Assembly: GCF_016861605.1 (NCBI RefSeq)
Contig: NZ_BOLM01000007.1
Location: 62,001-126,000 of the forward strand
DNA length: 64,000 nt
Direction of reading: 5' to 3'
Origin: Levilactobacillus wangkuiensis
Lineage (GTDB): Bacteria; Bacillota; Bacilli; Lactobacillales; Lactobacillaceae
Shown: positions 7,699 through 17,307 of the stretch, one piece after another
Position numbering within the stretch: the first letter of the stretch is position 1
Layout of the letters: each line of letters opens with the position of its first letter
The notes under the pieces: model-generated
The model's input: only the letters and a program-made list of their open reading frames with translations
The model's database searches: none
What the model was told of the DNA's origin: nothing
Made by a program: the position numbers and the translations under genes

Positions 7699-9765
7699 CT
7701 ACTTAATGGTTGAGGTCGATTGGACCGTCTTCCAGTAAGCTGAGTAGATTTGCTTGGCCAACTTCATGTTGTTATCTTCGGCATTGACCCCTAAGTTAGG
7801 CATTGCCAAGGCAACGACCACTTGTGGATGCGTCGATGGTGCGTAAGAAGCCAGACTCAGCGTCACCGTTTCGCTACCCTTGTAATACGTTTGGGCCGTC
7901 CCAGTCTTGGCGGAGATTTCTGGCGAGATCGAAGATAATTCGTCCCCAGTCTTGTACGTGTTGCTCCCGTGAACCACGTCGTACAGACCTTCAGTGACTA
8001 ATTTCTTCTGGGCTGCCGTCATGTCGATACGGTTCAAGACCTTTGGCGTCACGGAGTTCTTCACAGCCCCCAGTGACCCATCGGACTTGGTTCCCCGAAT
8101 GGACCCCACCACGTGTGGCGCAATCCGGGTTCCCCCGTTGGCAATCGTGGACATGTACTGGGCAACCTGTAAGACCGTGTAAGCATCGTAGTTCCCGAAG
8201 GACAAGTCCAACGCGTTCCCAATGTGGGCCTTACTGCTGGAACCGCGTAACCCGGTACTTTCGCCTGGGAGGTCGATTCCGGTCGAGACACCCAACCCAA
8301 ATTGATTGAAGTAGCCCCGTTCCTTGGCGAAAATGCTGGTTCCCATGGTCAAAGCCGCGCCGGAAACGTAATTAAACTTGGCTTCCTTCATGGCTAATTG
8401 CATCATATAGGAGTTGGAAGAAACTTCCAGCGCCGTTGAGGCATTGACAGCCATGTCGGCACCACCATTGGCGTTAAACCAGGAAGCCTTCTTGACCCCA
8501 CCAACGGTGATCGGCTTATCGGTCAAGGTGTTGTTGTACGGCGTGATCACGCCATCCATTAACGCCCCAGAAACCATGGCACCCTTGACGACAGACCCCA
8601 TAACGATGTCACTGTTCATGGCACCTAAGGCGTTCGTCGTAATCTTACCCGTTGATGGATTACGATCAACCCCAGCCATCCCAATGATGCCCCCAGTATT
8701 CGGGTTCATCACGATGGCGTAGGTCCCGGTCGAGACACCCCCGGCGCCTGATTCGGCCGAGTGAACCAGTGTCTGCAGTTTCTTCTGGAAGCTAGAGTTG
8801 ATGGTCAATTGGAGGTTATCCCCCTTGGAGCCACCATACTTCTTAACTTCCTTGGTCACGGTATTATTACCGGCCACTTCGACCTGCTTTTCGGCCTTGG
8901 TCCCCCGCAGAACAGATTCGTACTCCTGTTCCAGGTAGGATTGCCCCACGCTATCGTTCCGTGAGTAGCCTTGAGCCAACAGTTCGTTGACCTTGTCGCT
9001 AGGCAACCCGGTCTTTTCGGATGAAACCGTCCCAATGATCGACTTGATCGACGACCCGTTTGGATAGTTCCGTGACCAACTCGTCCCGACCTGCACCCCA
9101 GGCATTTCGGATAAATGTTCACCGATTTCCGCAATTTCCTTGCTGGAAACGCCGGAATCCTTGATATAGGTGGTCGACAACGCGTAGGCCCCACTCATCT
9201 TAGCAAAAATGGCCGCCGCATTTTTCTGCGTTTTGGTCAATTTGAACGAAGAATCGTTTTCCAAATAACTCAGGGCCTTGTTGTACATTTGCGTCGTAGA
9301 CATGCCCTTGGTGCCGGACAACTTCTTCTCAACCGCCTTCAACCGATTGGTATCGGTCAGGTAGTAGTCAATCGACTGCCGTGGCGTCAAAGAACTGGTG
9401 GAGACCGTTAAGTACCGGCCTAACTTATTGGCAATGTCGTACATACTGGTGGACAGAACGTTGACCCCTTTGGTGTAGGAAATGGCTTGGTGGGCTTTGT
9501 TCCCCACTAATACCTTACCGTTGGAATCGTAAACCATCCCCCGTTGCACGTTGGTGGTTTCAATCGTGGTATCGGTCGAATTGACCTCCGCCTTAAATTG
9601 CGACCCATACATTACTTGCAAATACGCTAACTGACCAATCAGCGCCGCAAATAACAGGGCAACAATGATGAAAAGAAAGTTCAACCGAAACGGGATCTCG
9701 GACTTCACGGGACCGTCACTCGACCGCTGATTTCGGTTGCTAACGCGATTATAAAAATTCTTCAC
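7699..9765 (-). CDS. Class B penicillin-binding protein (PBP2B/PbpA type)
   Basis: A transpeptidase that cross-links peptidoglycan, anchored by one membrane helix at about residues 28-50 after a basic cytoplasmic tail. The 688-residue protein has a dimerisation domain followed by a transpeptidase domain with the nucleophile motif SVVK (S391-K394), SSN (449-451) and KTGTAQ (620-625). The start is GTG 9765 with AGGAG upstream. Gene order (pbp, rpmG, cyclo-ligase, rhomboid, yqgQ, glcK) is like the Bacillus pbpA region, which suggests the elongation-type PBP. Whether it serves elongation or division cannot be settled here. Confidence 0.93.
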   Translation of the reverse strand: MKNFYNRVSNRNQRSSDGPVKSEIPFRLNFLFIIVALLFAALIGQLAYLQVMYGSQFKAEVNSTDTTIETTNVQRGMVYDSNGKVLVGNKAHQAISYTKGVNVLSTSMYDIANKLGRYLTVSTSSLTPRQSIDYYLTDTNRLKAVEKKLSGTKGMSTTQMYNKALSYLENDSSFKLTKTQKNAAAIFAKMSGAYALSTTYIKDSGVSSKEIAEIGEHLSEMPGVQVGTSWSRNYPNGSSIKSIIGTVSSEKTGLPSDKVNELLAQGYSRNDSVGQSYLEQEYESVLRGTKAEKQVEVAGNNTVTKEVKKYGGSKGDNLQLTINSSFQKKLQTLVHSAESGAGGVSTGTYAIVMNPNTGGIIGMAGVDRNPSTGKITTNALGAMNSDIVMGSVVKGAMVSGALMDGVITPYNNTLTDKPITVGGVKKASWFNANGGADMAVNASTALEVSSNSYMMQLAMKEAKFNYVSGAALTMGTSIFAKERGYFNQFGLGVSTGIDLPGESTGLRGSSSKAHIGNALDLSFGNYDAYTVLQVAQYMSTIANGGTRIAPHVVGSIRGTKSDGSLGAVKNSVTPKVLNRIDMTAAQKKLVTEGLYDVVHGSNTYKTGDELSSISPEISAKTGTAQTYYKGSETVTLSLASYAPSTHPQVVVALAMPNLGVNAEDNNMKLAKQIYSAYWKTVQSTSTIK

Positions 9766-9975
9766 AACAGCTCTGCTCCTTATTGTACAGCTACTATTCT
9801 ACCAAACTTCGTGGCCAGTCACTATCCCACTTCAGAAATTTAAACAAACTATGCTATTCTAGAGGCCGGGATGGCTGACGCCCAATTGGTATTCTAGCAT
9901 ACTGTGATTCTCCCAAAAGTGACCTGCTCCCCATTTTACCAAAAATAAATAAATTATGGCGGTTTTTCTCCTTTC

Positions 9976-10217
9976 AAAATATTTAAGTGACAATTGTGTT
10001 TGGGCTGGCCGTTCCCGGCGGCGGGCTCAAAACACTCTGCTGTGGAGAACGGCTCCAGCCTGAGGAGCGGTCTTCCGCCTCGCCTTGAAGCCTGGAAAAC
10101 CACCAGTCTCCAAGGTCGTCTCATGGTCTAGGCTGGGAAAGTACCCCAGCCAAGTCCATCGACACAGCCGAGCATTTTGGCCCGCCTCTGGTCACTCACA
10201 TTTTCCTTAAATATTCT
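9976..10217 (-). repeat. Dispersed structured repeat, type A, copy A2
   Basis: Reverse orientation. The inner stem pairs 10020-10044 (GGCGGGCTCAAAA...) with 10163-10186 (...TTTTGGCCCGCC). Relative to A1 both arms changed together: GGAT/ATCC became GGGC/GCCC, and CAAGG/CCTTG became CAAAA/TTTTG. The outer stem is AATATTTAAG (9978-9987) with CTTAAATATT (10206-10215), specific to this copy. Inside, GGCTGGG...CCCAGCC and the shared central hairpin are visible. Confidence 0.8.
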
Positions 10218-10560
10218 ATTCGATGGGGACTGCCATATTTTATTTATGTCTGCCTGTGTCTCTGGGTGTGTGCAGTCTCTCTATAAATCTATTACGTAAT
10301 CGAATTAGCTTAAATAGAATTTGTAGCAGCTCCTACAGGTAGTCTCATTTTCCTTCTTACTATGGCCAACACGCGTTTAATCTATCACACCCGTGTCCTT
10401 AGCCGCATCTACGACACCTGCCACTTAATTCTTCAAGGCTCACTATTTCGATAGGATCAAATTTTATTTGAATGGCTAACTCCGTCTCAATCCCTTTTAG
10501 TTTCTTGATAGCCTGTTAATACATAAGATTCAGTATTTAACGTCTGTGGACTAAACATGT

Positions 10561-10820
10561 GCCGGCCCCCGGGCTGGTGAAAATAGAACGCGCGTGTCAG
10601 TGACCAGAGGTGGGTCAAGATGCCCGGCTGTGTCGATGGTCTTAGTTGGGTAATTTTCTCTACTTAGAGCATGGGGCAACCTTTGAGACCGATTTTTGGC
10701 TCAAAGTTGAGGTGAAAGCCCGCCTTCTGGCTGGAACCGACCCCACAGCAGGGCGGCTTGGGCCCACCGTCGGGAACGAACGGCACCGCGTTCCAATCCC
10801 ATTTTCACCATCCCGGAGGC
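10561..10820 (+). repeat. Dispersed structured repeat, type A, copy A3
   Basis: Forward orientation with both ends visible: GGGCTGGTGAAAAT near the start and ATTTTCACCATCCCGG at the end, extended by GAACGCG/CGCGTTC. The inner stem GGTGGGTCAAG.../...CTTGGGCCCACC keeps pairing through double changes relative to the other copies. The central hairpin CTTTGAGACCG...GGCTCAAAG is intact. Confidence 0.8.
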
Positions 10821-11070
10821 AAAAGTAACAACCGTTTAACCCATAACCAGTATTTTAGTTGAGTTCTGAAATATCTTTAAAAATATGACAATCCGGCCGC
10901 ACAGCTGGCCCAGTATAGTATGATAAGAACTGGTCAATCTTTGACCACACGTGGTCGCGTCACCTAACCCACCCGTTAGCCTGACCGTCACGCCAGCTTC
11001 GCCCTTAGGCTGAATCCACCGATTCACGCCGCAACATTAACAACTGCTTTTAAATTATTGAAAGATTGAG

Positions 11071-13713
11071 GTGGCTTCCTTGCAAGAAAAAAAACGACGT
11101 TGGACGCTTACACAACGTCAATCCACACTTTTGGGTGCGTTCTTAACGCCCTTTTTATTAATGACGGCCTATTTTATCTACCGTCAGATGGCCCCATTTG
11201 GCTCGAGTAGCCTCTTAACGGTCGACCTGGGTCAGCAGTACATCGACTTCTTTGCCTATCTACGGCGAGCCCTGTTGCACAATCCCAGCAGTATTTTCTA
11301 CTCCTTTGCCAATGGCTTAGGTGGCGAAATGCTGGGGACCTGGTCGTACTACCTGCTCAGTCCGCTGAACTGGCTATTACTGCTGTGTCCCGGTGCCTCG
11401 CTCACGACCGGCGTCTTCCTCCTGACCGTGATCAAATATGGGCTGGCCGGCCTGACCTTCGGCTGGTTACTGCTCAAGACGACCAACCAATCCGGTTTTA
11501 AACTGGTGACGTTGGCCACCGCCTACGCCTTGATGGGCTGGTCGATTGCCAACCAACTCAACATCATGTGGTTAGACGCGGCGTACCTGTTGCCGCTGAT
11601 TTTCTACGGCCTGTATCTATTGATGCACACCGGCAAGTGGCGCACCTACGTGGTCTGGCTAACGATTATGCTGGTCGTGAATTACTACATGGCGTACATG
11701 ATCTGTCTCTTCTTGATTTTGGCATTCGTTTGGTTTGCCGTTGATCAATTTACCAACTGGCGGCATTTCTGGGGTCAAACCGTTAAGTTTGCGCTGACCT
11801 CCGCCGCGAGTGGCCTGTTGGCGGCATTCGTCCTACTGCCAACCTGGTGGTCCCTGTCGCAAAGCAAGGCCCAGTACACGGTCACGACCTTCAAGTGGAA
11901 GTTTGAATTCTTTCCACCGAAGATGATTGCCAAATTCTTCATGGGCGCCTTCAACTTTGACCAAATGCCAGACGGGACTGCCAACCTCTTCATCGGTGCG
12001 TTGGCCTTGCTCGGAAGCATTTTCTTCTTCGCGGACAAACACATCAAGCTGCGCAGCCGCCTCACCGCCGGCATCATCACCCTCTTCTTGGCGCTGTCCC
12101 TTTGTGTGCAGCCCCTCGACCTGTTGTGGCACGCGGGCCAGTTCCCCGTTTGGTATCCGTACCGCTTCTCGTTTGTCGTGAGCTTCTGGTTGATCTGGTT
12201 AGCCGCGCAAACGCTGACGGACGATTTCGAACCCGGCTGGTTAGCCATTGCCATCGCCACGCTGATCATCGTGGTCGGCACCGCCTACGTGGCCTTGAAC
12301 CTCAAGTCCTTTAAGTTCTTACAAATGAATCAAGTGCTCCTCGGCCTGTTCTTTGCCGTCCTGGCCCTAGGCCTGACGACGCTGCCCGTCAAGCACCACT
12401 GGATTTACCCGCTGGCCTTTTTCGTCATCGGGATAACCGAGGTCTCGGCCAACGCCTTCATGTCGTTAAACAACATTAGCTACGTCTCTCAAGGCGAATA
12501 CGGCAACTACACCAACGAGCTCCAACGATTGGTCAACCGCGTGCAGAAGAAGGATCAGGGCGTCTACCGCATTGGCAAGACCTTCCTGCGAACCAAGGGC
12601 GATGCCTTTCAAACGGGTTACGCCGGCGGGGGCGTCTTCTCGTCCGTCCTGCCGAAAGCCACGCCGACCTTCTACGGCAACATTGGGAGTCCGGATGGCG
12701 ACGGCTTCGTCGAATACAGCAACGGAACGCTGGTCACCGATTCCCTGTTGAATATGAAATACTACTTCCAGCAAAAACAATTGTCCGGCGCTTTGAGTGG
12801 GACCAGCATGTTACCGGCATCCACCAACAAGGCCGACCTGGCCGATTACCAAGCCGTGGGTCAGGACCAATGGGCCACGACCTACCGCAACCAGTATGCC
12901 CTGCCGCTGGGCTATGCCGCTAGTCAACAGATTTTAACGTTGAAGAACAAGACGGCTGACCCGGCCCAGTACCAGTCCAATTGGCTGGCCGCGTTGACTG
13001 GCAAAACCACGGACCAGCACCTGTACACGGCCGAGAACTTTGACCAAGTGACGTTCCAAAACATCGCCCAACAGTCAAAAATCACTGGTGCCGTGTTACA
13101 ACGGAAAAACCTGTTGAAGCCCGCTAAGATTACGCTGACGTTTACCCCAACCACCAATGACGCCTACTACCTGACCTTTGGCTCAACGGTCAACTCGGAT
13201 AATGCAACGTTCATCCTGAATGGCAAAACGCTGGATCAGTACAAGATTTACCGGAATACGATTATGGTCAGTGCCGCCGACCATGCCAAGGGTAAGAAAC
13301 AAACGTTAACGATTCAACTGAAAAAGGGCTCGTTGTGGCTGGATAACTTCACGCTGTATCAACTGAATACGGCGAAGTTCCAACGCGCCGTCGCACAGCT
13401 GAAGACACAATCCTGGCACCTGACGAAACACAGCAGTCGCTACTTCCGTGGGACCATCACGACCAAGACGGCCGGTCAGGTTCTGAACACCTCCGTGCCG
13501 TACTCCACGGGTTGGCACGCCACCGTCAATGGCAAGCGCGTCAAGACGTACAAGACAGTCGGCATGTTCACTGCAGTTAAGCTGCCTAAGGGCCAGAGTA
13601 CCGTGACACTGTCCTACTGGCCACCGTTGTTAAATGCCGGGATTCTGGTTAGTCTGGTGACGTTGCTGGGGTTGACGGGCGGCTGGTACCTCACCCACCG
13701 TCGTCGCGGATAA
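11071..13713 (+). CDS. YfhO-family multi-pass membrane protein
   Basis: An 880-residue protein with about a dozen or more hydrophobic helices in the first 480 residues, then a large extracytoplasmic beta-rich domain (about 480-850) and a final membrane helix (LNAGILVSLVTLLGLTGGW) before RRR. The conserved N-terminal block with DLGQQYIDFFAYLR and NGLGGEM is typical of YfhO (PF09586), a GT-C-like group; B. subtilis and Listeria homologues are linked to glycosylation of lipoteichoic acid or other envelope polymers. The start is GTG 11071, or TTG 11080 with GAGGTGG just before it, which I find equally likely. A repeat begins four bases after the stop. Confidence 0.85.
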   Translation: MASLQEKKRRWTLTQRQSTLLGAFLTPFLLMTAYFIYRQMAPFGSSSLLTVDLGQQYIDFFAYLRRALLHNPSSIFYSFANGLGGEMLGTWSYYLLSPLNWLLLLCPGASLTTGVFLLTVIKYGLAGLTFGWLLLKTTNQSGFKLVTLATAYALMGWSIANQLNIMWLDAAYLLPLIFYGLYLLMHTGKWRTYVVWLTIMLVVNYYMAYMICLFLILAFVWFAVDQFTNWRHFWGQTVKFALTSAASGLLAAFVLLPTWWSLSQSKAQYTVTTFKWKFEFFPPKMIAKFFMGAFNFDQMPDGTANLFIGALALLGSIFFFADKHIKLRSRLTAGIITLFLALSLCVQPLDLLWHAGQFPVWYPYRFSFVVSFWLIWLAAQTLTDDFEPGWLAIAIATLIIVVGTAYVALNLKSFKFLQMNQVLLGLFFAVLALGLTTLPVKHHWIYPLAFFVIGITEVSANAFMSLNNISYVSQGEYGNYTNELQRLVNRVQKKDQGVYRIGKTFLRTKGDAFQTGYAGGGVFSSVLPKATPTFYGNIGSPDGDGFVEYSNGTLVTDSLLNMKYYFQQKQLSGALSGTSMLPASTNKADLADYQAVGQDQWATTYRNQYALPLGYAASQQILTLKNKTADPAQYQSNWLAALTGKTTDQHLYTAENFDQVTFQNIAQQSKITGAVLQRKNLLKPAKITLTFTPTTNDAYYLTFGSTVNSDNATFILNGKTLDQYKIYRNTIMVSAADHAKGKKQTLTIQLKKGSLWLDNFTLYQLNTAKFQRAVAQLKTQSWHLTKHSSRYFRGTITTKTAGQVLNTSVPYSTGWHATVNGKRVKTYKTVGMFTAVKLPKGQSTVTLSYWPPLLNAGILVSLVTLLGLTGGWYLTHRRRG

Positions 13714-13717
13714 ACTA

Positions 13718-13896
13718 CGCCTCCGGACCGGTGAAAATTGGGCCGTGACGCTGTGGGCGCACGTCTGAAGCCTGAGAAGCGGTCTTCAGACTTACTTTGA
13801 GCCGAAGACCACGTCTCAAAGATAGCAGTTGTCTAAGCGGTAAACCGCTAAGGCAACTCCCACGGCTGAGCCCATTTTCACCAGTCCTGCGGCTCA
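13718..13896 (-). repeat. Dispersed structured repeat, type B, copy B2
   Basis: Reverse orientation. The ends are CGCCTCCGGACCGGTGAAAA and TTTTCACCAGTCCTGCGGC, the same termini as type A copies. Hairpins inside: GTCTGAAG...CTTCAGAC, CTTTGAG...CTCAAAG, and GTTGTCTAAGCGGT...ACCGCTAAGGCAAC; GCTGTGGG/CCCACGGC forms the inner stem. It starts 4 bp after the YfhO stop codon, so it would form the 3' end of that mRNA. Confidence 0.8.
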
Positions 13897-14008
13897 CACT
13901 AGTTTAGCCCCAACGGACTGCTCGATTAATAAGCTCTATGTTGATTCGGTGAAGCACCTCTGACTAGTCGCAGCGAGTAACCGCACCAATTCAATCGACC
14001 TACTTAAG

Positions 14009-14051
14009 CGTCCCTGATTTAGTCCTAGTGACTGAGTTAGGGACGTTTTTT
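14009..14051 (+). terminator. Rho-independent terminator 1 after yfhO region
   Basis: CGTCCCT (14009-14015) pairs with AGGGACG (14039-14045), with an upper stem ending in AGTC-CTAGT-GACT, followed by T6. The top of the hairpin resembles that of the second terminator. Confidence 0.85.
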
Positions 14052-14142
14052 ATCTGGCGGAGTTACGCCTGCTCTCCATCATTTACCAGTAGTCCGGATT
14101 GCTGCTAACCATCTACAAGCAGAAATTGATTTCCATATACCA

Positions 14143-14186
14143 ATACCCCCGTTCAAGTCCTAGCGACTTAATCGGGGGTATTTTTC
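14143..14186 (+). terminator. Rho-independent terminator 2 after yfhO region
   Basis: ATACCCCCG pairs with CGGGGGTAT, topped by AAGTC-CTAGC-GACTT, followed by T5. The apex is nearly the same as in the terminator at 14009-14051. Confidence 0.85.
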
Positions 14187-14221
14187 TGTCTGCTTACCGG
14201 CTCTCACAATTTACCCACAAA

Positions 14222-14261
14222 CGAAAAAATTCGTCTGACCTTAAGTTGGTCAAACGAATTT
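14222..14261 (-). terminator. Terminator of the HesB-like gene
   Basis: AAATTCGTCTGACC (14227-14240) pairs with GGTCAAACGAATTT (14248-14261). On the minus strand the stem is followed by a run of T. It begins 10 bp after the stop of the gene at 14271. Confidence 0.88.
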
Positions 14262-14270
14262 GTTAGCGAC

Positions 14271-14579
14271 TTACTTATCAAGTTCACCATTGTCGTCGTA
14301 GATGTATACGGGGCCATCTGTCTTGGCATCGTAATCGATGGTCAAATCATAACCGACGAAGAACCATTGGTCCCCCTCGGTGATGTAATAGGTCACATCG
14401 TCCTTCTTTTCTGCAACAATTGGGTGGCGGGGATGATCATCCGGGGTCATGCCGAGTGAAAAGCCATCGTGAACCGGCGTCTTACCGTAAACTTTACCAA
14501 AGAAACGAACGCCACGACCAGTCATTCCCATGTCTTCACGGAACCATTTGCTTGCTGCATCAGTCACATTAATTTTCAT
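14271..14579 (-). CDS. HesB/YneR-like protein without cysteines
   Basis: A 102-residue protein (MKINVTDAASKWFREDMGMT...) with the fold pattern of the Fe-S biosynthesis (HesB/IscA-like) domain in the YneR subgroup. The three Cys that bind iron or Fe-S clusters in real A-type carriers are all absent, so an Fe-S carrier role is doubtful; the subgroup has no firm function. ATG 14579 follows GAGGAG by ten bases; the frame continues upstream to 14621 without a site. It is a single gene with its own terminator. Confidence 0.8.
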   Translation of the reverse strand: MKINVTDAASKWFREDMGMTGRGVRFFGKVYGKTPVHDGFSLGMTPDDHPRHPIVAEKKDDVTYYITEGDQWFFVGYDLTIDYDAKTDGPVYIYDDNGELDK

Positions 14580-14724
14580 TTTGATAGACTCCTCTTTGAC
14601 AGACTGTGAATCCGTTTTCATACCATTTATACCACGCCAAGCGGGTCCTTGGCAAGTATCGTTTCACTAACTGCATTATACACAATTAAATTGTGGTCTT
14701 CAATCTAACTGCTTAAAAGTAAGC

Positions 14725-14757
14725 AAAAAGGCGTCCCGACCGTGGTCGAGGCACCTT
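14725..14757 (-). terminator. Terminator downstream of greA
   Basis: On the minus strand GGTGCCTCGAC-CACG-GTCGGGACGCC forms an imperfect stem-loop followed by T5. It lies about 50 bp after greA. Confidence 0.7.
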
Positions 14758-14801
14758 CTAAGTTTCAGGGCTATTTGAAAAAAGCCGCGAAAAGTTTTTT
14801 C

Positions 14802-15278
14802 TTATTCGACTGCTAAAATCTGAACGGTCATGTCGCCACCTGGGGTATCAAAGGTAACTTCTTCCCCATTCCGGTGACCTAACAGACCCTTAGCAATTGG
14901 TGAGTCGTTGGAGATTTTCCCAGACATGGGGTCGGCTTCAGCGGCACCCACGATGGTGTATTCTTCGGGTTCTTCATCGGGCAATTCCTTGAAGGTAACC
15001 TTCTTACCCACGGTGATTTCATCCTTGTCGCTACCATCGTTGTCGATGATTTGGGCATATTGCAGCATGCGTTCAACGGTGCTGATCCGCGTTTCTAACA
15101 TACTTTGTTCGTCCTTGGCTGACTCGTATTCAGAGTTTTCTGAAAGGTCCCCGTAAGAACGCGCAATTTTAATCCGGTCAATCACCTTTGGCCGTTGAAC
15201 CATCTTTAAGTCTTCGAGTTCGGCTTGGAGCTTTTCCTTACCTTCCTCAGTCATTGGATACATTTTATCTTGTGCCAC
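14802..15278 (-). CDS. greA: Transcript cleavage factor GreA
   Basis: Binds the secondary channel of RNA polymerase and triggers cleavage of backtracked RNA. The 158 residues match the family: an N-terminal coiled coil ([17 protein letters not shown]...) with the acidic tip [15 protein letters not shown], then a C-terminal FKBP-like domain ([13 protein letters not shown]). I chose GTG 15278 ([10 protein letters not shown]), which has AGGGG eight bases upstream; the frame extends to TTG 15299 but that has no site. It is preceded by udk on the same strand. Confidence 0.96.
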   Translation of the reverse strand: MAQDKMYPMTEEGKEKLQAELEDLKMVQRPKVIDRIKIARSYGDLSENSEYESAKDEQSMLETRISTVERMLQYAQIIDNDGSDKDEITVGKKVTFKELPDEEPEEYTIVGAAEADPMSGKISNDSPIAKGLLGHRNGEEVTFDTPGGDMTVQILAVE

Positions 15279-15387
15279 ACTGGCCACCCCTTTTAGCAAA
15301 TTTTAGTCTTGCGGTTCACCCACAAGTTGAAGTTTATTTTGATTGATAGAAAAGGTTAGCCGTTTTTATCAGCTAACCTGTCCTATT

Positions 15388-16071
15388 CTATATGGTTGTA
15401 TCTGGATTGTCAAAAACTTGGTCATTGCCACTAGCTTCGAGGATTGCCCGAATCTTCGTGACTAACAGGTCGATAGCGACTTGGTTTTCGCCACCTTCAG
15501 GCACAATCAGGTCGGCGTAACGCTTGGTTGGTTCAACGAATTGATGGTAAGTTGGCTTAACCGTTGCCAAGTATTGTTGGATAACTGATTCCAGTGACCG
15601 GCCCCGTTCGTTCATATCCCGTTGAATCCGGCGAATGATCCGAATGTCATCGTCCGTGTCAACGAAGACCTTGATGTCCATCAGGTCCCGCAGCCGTTCG
15701 TCATCGAGGATTAAAATCCCTTCCAAGATGATAACGTCCCGTGGTTCCTGGTGAATCGTTTCCTTGCTCCGCGTGGACAACGTGTAGTCGTAAACAGGCT
15801 TTTCAATGGGTTCGTAGTTCAACAATTGCTTCAATTGTGAAATCAAAAGGTCGGTGTCGAAGGCTAAGGGGTGGTCGTAGTTTACGGCAGCCCGTTCTTC
15901 CATCGTCATGTCATCTTGATTGTTGTAGTACGAATCTTGTTGCAAAATCATGATTGAATGCCCAATCAATTGATTGAAAATTGCCCGACTTACGGTCGTT
16001 TTGCCACTACCGGAACCCCCGGTAACCCCAATAATAATCGGTCGTTTCTTGTTTGCCAACACTGTCGCCAT
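15388..16071 (-). CDS. udk: Uridine kinase
   Basis: Phosphorylates uridine and cytidine in pyrimidine salvage. The 227-residue protein has the Walker A motif [12 protein letters not shown] (15-26), the substrate region [11 protein letters not shown], and [14 protein letters not shown] near the end. It starts 4 bp after the mltG stop, so mltG-udk form an operon; greA follows after about 110 bp. This mltG-udk-greA order is common in lactobacilli and Bacillus. Confidence 0.96.
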   Translation of the reverse strand: MATVLANKKRPIIIGVTGGSGSGKTTVSRAIFNQLIGHSIMILQQDSYYNNQDDMTMEERAAVNYDHPLAFDTDLLISQLKQLLNYEPIEKPVYDYTLSTRSKETIHQEPRDVIILEGILILDDERLRDLMDIKVFVDTDDDIRIIRRIQRDMNERGRSLESVIQQYLATVKPTYHQFVEPTKRYADLIVPEGGENQVAIDLLVTKIRAILEASGNDQVFDNPDTTI

Positions 16072-16075
16072 CCTT

Positions 16076-17209
16076 TTATTTATTATCGCTTGCTAGTGAA
16101 CTTGTCTTTTCTTGATGCTGTGCATAAGTCTGGGAGAAGTAAACCTTTCCCGTCTTGGTATTCGCGATGAAGTAGTAGTACCCCTTCTTCTGGTCCTTCG
16201 GGTGTAAGACTGCTTTGATCGATGACGTGCTAGGGTTTGCAAATGGCCCTGGCCCGTAACCCGTGTGGATGTACAGGTTATACGGTGACTTCACCTTGAG
16301 GTCCTTGTAAGTCAGCGTCGACTTCGTGGTCTTCAAGGCATATTGCACGGAAATGTCAGATTGTAAGGCCATCCCCGCCTTGATACGGTTGAGGAAGACC
16401 CCGGCAATCTTATCCCGGTCGGACTGCGTGACCCCTTCGCGTTCAACCAAGGAGGCCAACGTCAGGGTTTCTTGCACCGTCCGTTTTTCCTTCTTGATGG
16501 TAGCGTAACTGCCTTGCAGGTTCTGATCCGTCTTCGCAACCATTTCGGTTACCAATTGTTTCAGGGTCATCTTCTTGCCGGCTTGATAGGTTGCGGGAGC
16601 TAAATAGCCCTCTAACCGGTACCGCACCTTTTTGGCCGACTTGGCGGAGCTCAGAAGTTGCGGATATTTCGCCGCTAATTCGTTAAAGAACGCTGGGCTC
16701 TCCATCAGGCTCATGAATTCTTTCTTGGTGAAATCCGTCTGAATCGGAATCTCAGCCGCAATCTGGTCGACCGTTTCGCCTTCACGAACTAGCACCTTCC
16801 CAGACGTACTCTGAATCGGTTCCGCCGAACCACCCTTCTGTAACTGCGTCGCAATTTGCTTCAGGGTCATGGACGGTTTCAACTGATAATACCCAGCCTG
16901 GAAATTCGTAAATTTATTCGATTTCACGTAATAGTTAAAGACCATACCGCTTTTAACCACTTTTTTGTCCTGCAGAATCTGCCCAATCTTATTGGACGTT
17001 GCCCCCATCGGCACGTGAACCTGAACCACATTGTTATTGCTAGTGTCCATGGGTTTCAACGCCGTCTGGAAGTAATGATATCCAAAGAACCCAATGACGA
17101 CTGCCAAAAGCACTAGCAGACTTGCCACACCGATCATGATGCGCCGGCCAAACGACCGTTTCTTCCCCGATTCTTGTCGCGACGGGGTAGGATTTGTGCC
17201 ATTATCCAA
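16076..17209 (-). CDS. mltG: Endolytic peptidoglycan transglycosylase MltG (YceG-like)
   Basis: Cuts nascent glycan strands at the membrane and so sets strand length. The 377-residue protein has a basic cytoplasmic tail, one membrane helix (about 25-47), a LysM-like region, then the YceG catalytic domain with [20 protein letters not shown] (about 257-276), whose Glu is the catalytic residue, and DISVQYAL. It is the first gene ahead of udk. A TATAAT box on the minus strand at 17249-17244 is likely its promoter. Confidence 0.93.
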   Translation of the reverse strand: MDNGTNPTPSRQESGKKRSFGRRIMIGVASLLVLLAVVIGFFGYHYFQTALKPMDTSNNNVVQVHVPMGATSNKIGQILQDKKVVKSGMVFNYYVKSNKFTNFQAGYYQLKPSMTLKQIATQLQKGGSAEPIQSTSGKVLVREGETVDQIAAEIPIQTDFTKKEFMSLMESPAFFNELAAKYPQLLSSAKSAKKVRYRLEGYLAPATYQAGKKMTLKQLVTEMVAKTDQNLQGSYATIKKEKRTVQETLTLASLVEREGVTQSDRDKIAGVFLNRIKAGMALQSDISVQYALKTTKSTLTYKDLKVKSPYNLYIHTGYGPGPFANPSTSSIKAVLHPKDQKKGYYYFIANTKTGKVYFSQTYAQHQEKTSSLASDNK

Positions 17210-17307
17210 CTTATTTCCTCCGTTCTATGCCATAGTCTTCTCTATTATACAGAAATTCCGGCCCAGCGGAAACCTGAAAAGCAGATTTTGAAGAAATGTA
17301 ACAAAGA

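Larger units (their letters stand above)
9766..11070. other. 1.3-kb divergent spacer with an inverted pair of repeats
   Basis: No supported gene lies between the PBP (minus) and the YfhO protein (plus). Repeat copies A2 (reverse) and A3 (forward) lie here as a divergent pair about 340 bp apart. The spacer between them (10220-10555) is AT-rich with no clear gene; the open frames that cross the repeats differ in frame from copy to copy. Confidence 0.6.
13920..14190 (+). other. Region with two similar tandem terminators; possible small RNAs
   Basis: Downstream of yfhO and repeat B2 there is no gene, but two intrinsic terminators lie about 135 bp apart. The first is preceded by a foldable stretch (TTGATTCGGTG with CACCAATTCAA, 13941-13994). 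I cannot identify promoters or an Rfam family by eye, so this is only a candidate for small RNA transcription. Confidence 0.3.

Noticed and set aside
9838-9900. TATGCTA...TAGCATA imperfect inverted repeat upstream of the PBP gene
   Set aside because: Pairing is short and interrupted; likely chance in AT-rich sequence.
10646-10828. Open frames inside the dispersed repeats (also at 3405-3587, 13715-13897, 18144-18536, 23404-23658, 23971-24159, 59777-59977)
   Set aside because: The frames change from copy to copy through insertions and deletions, no ribosome site precedes them, and paired changes in stems show that nucleic-acid structure is what is kept.
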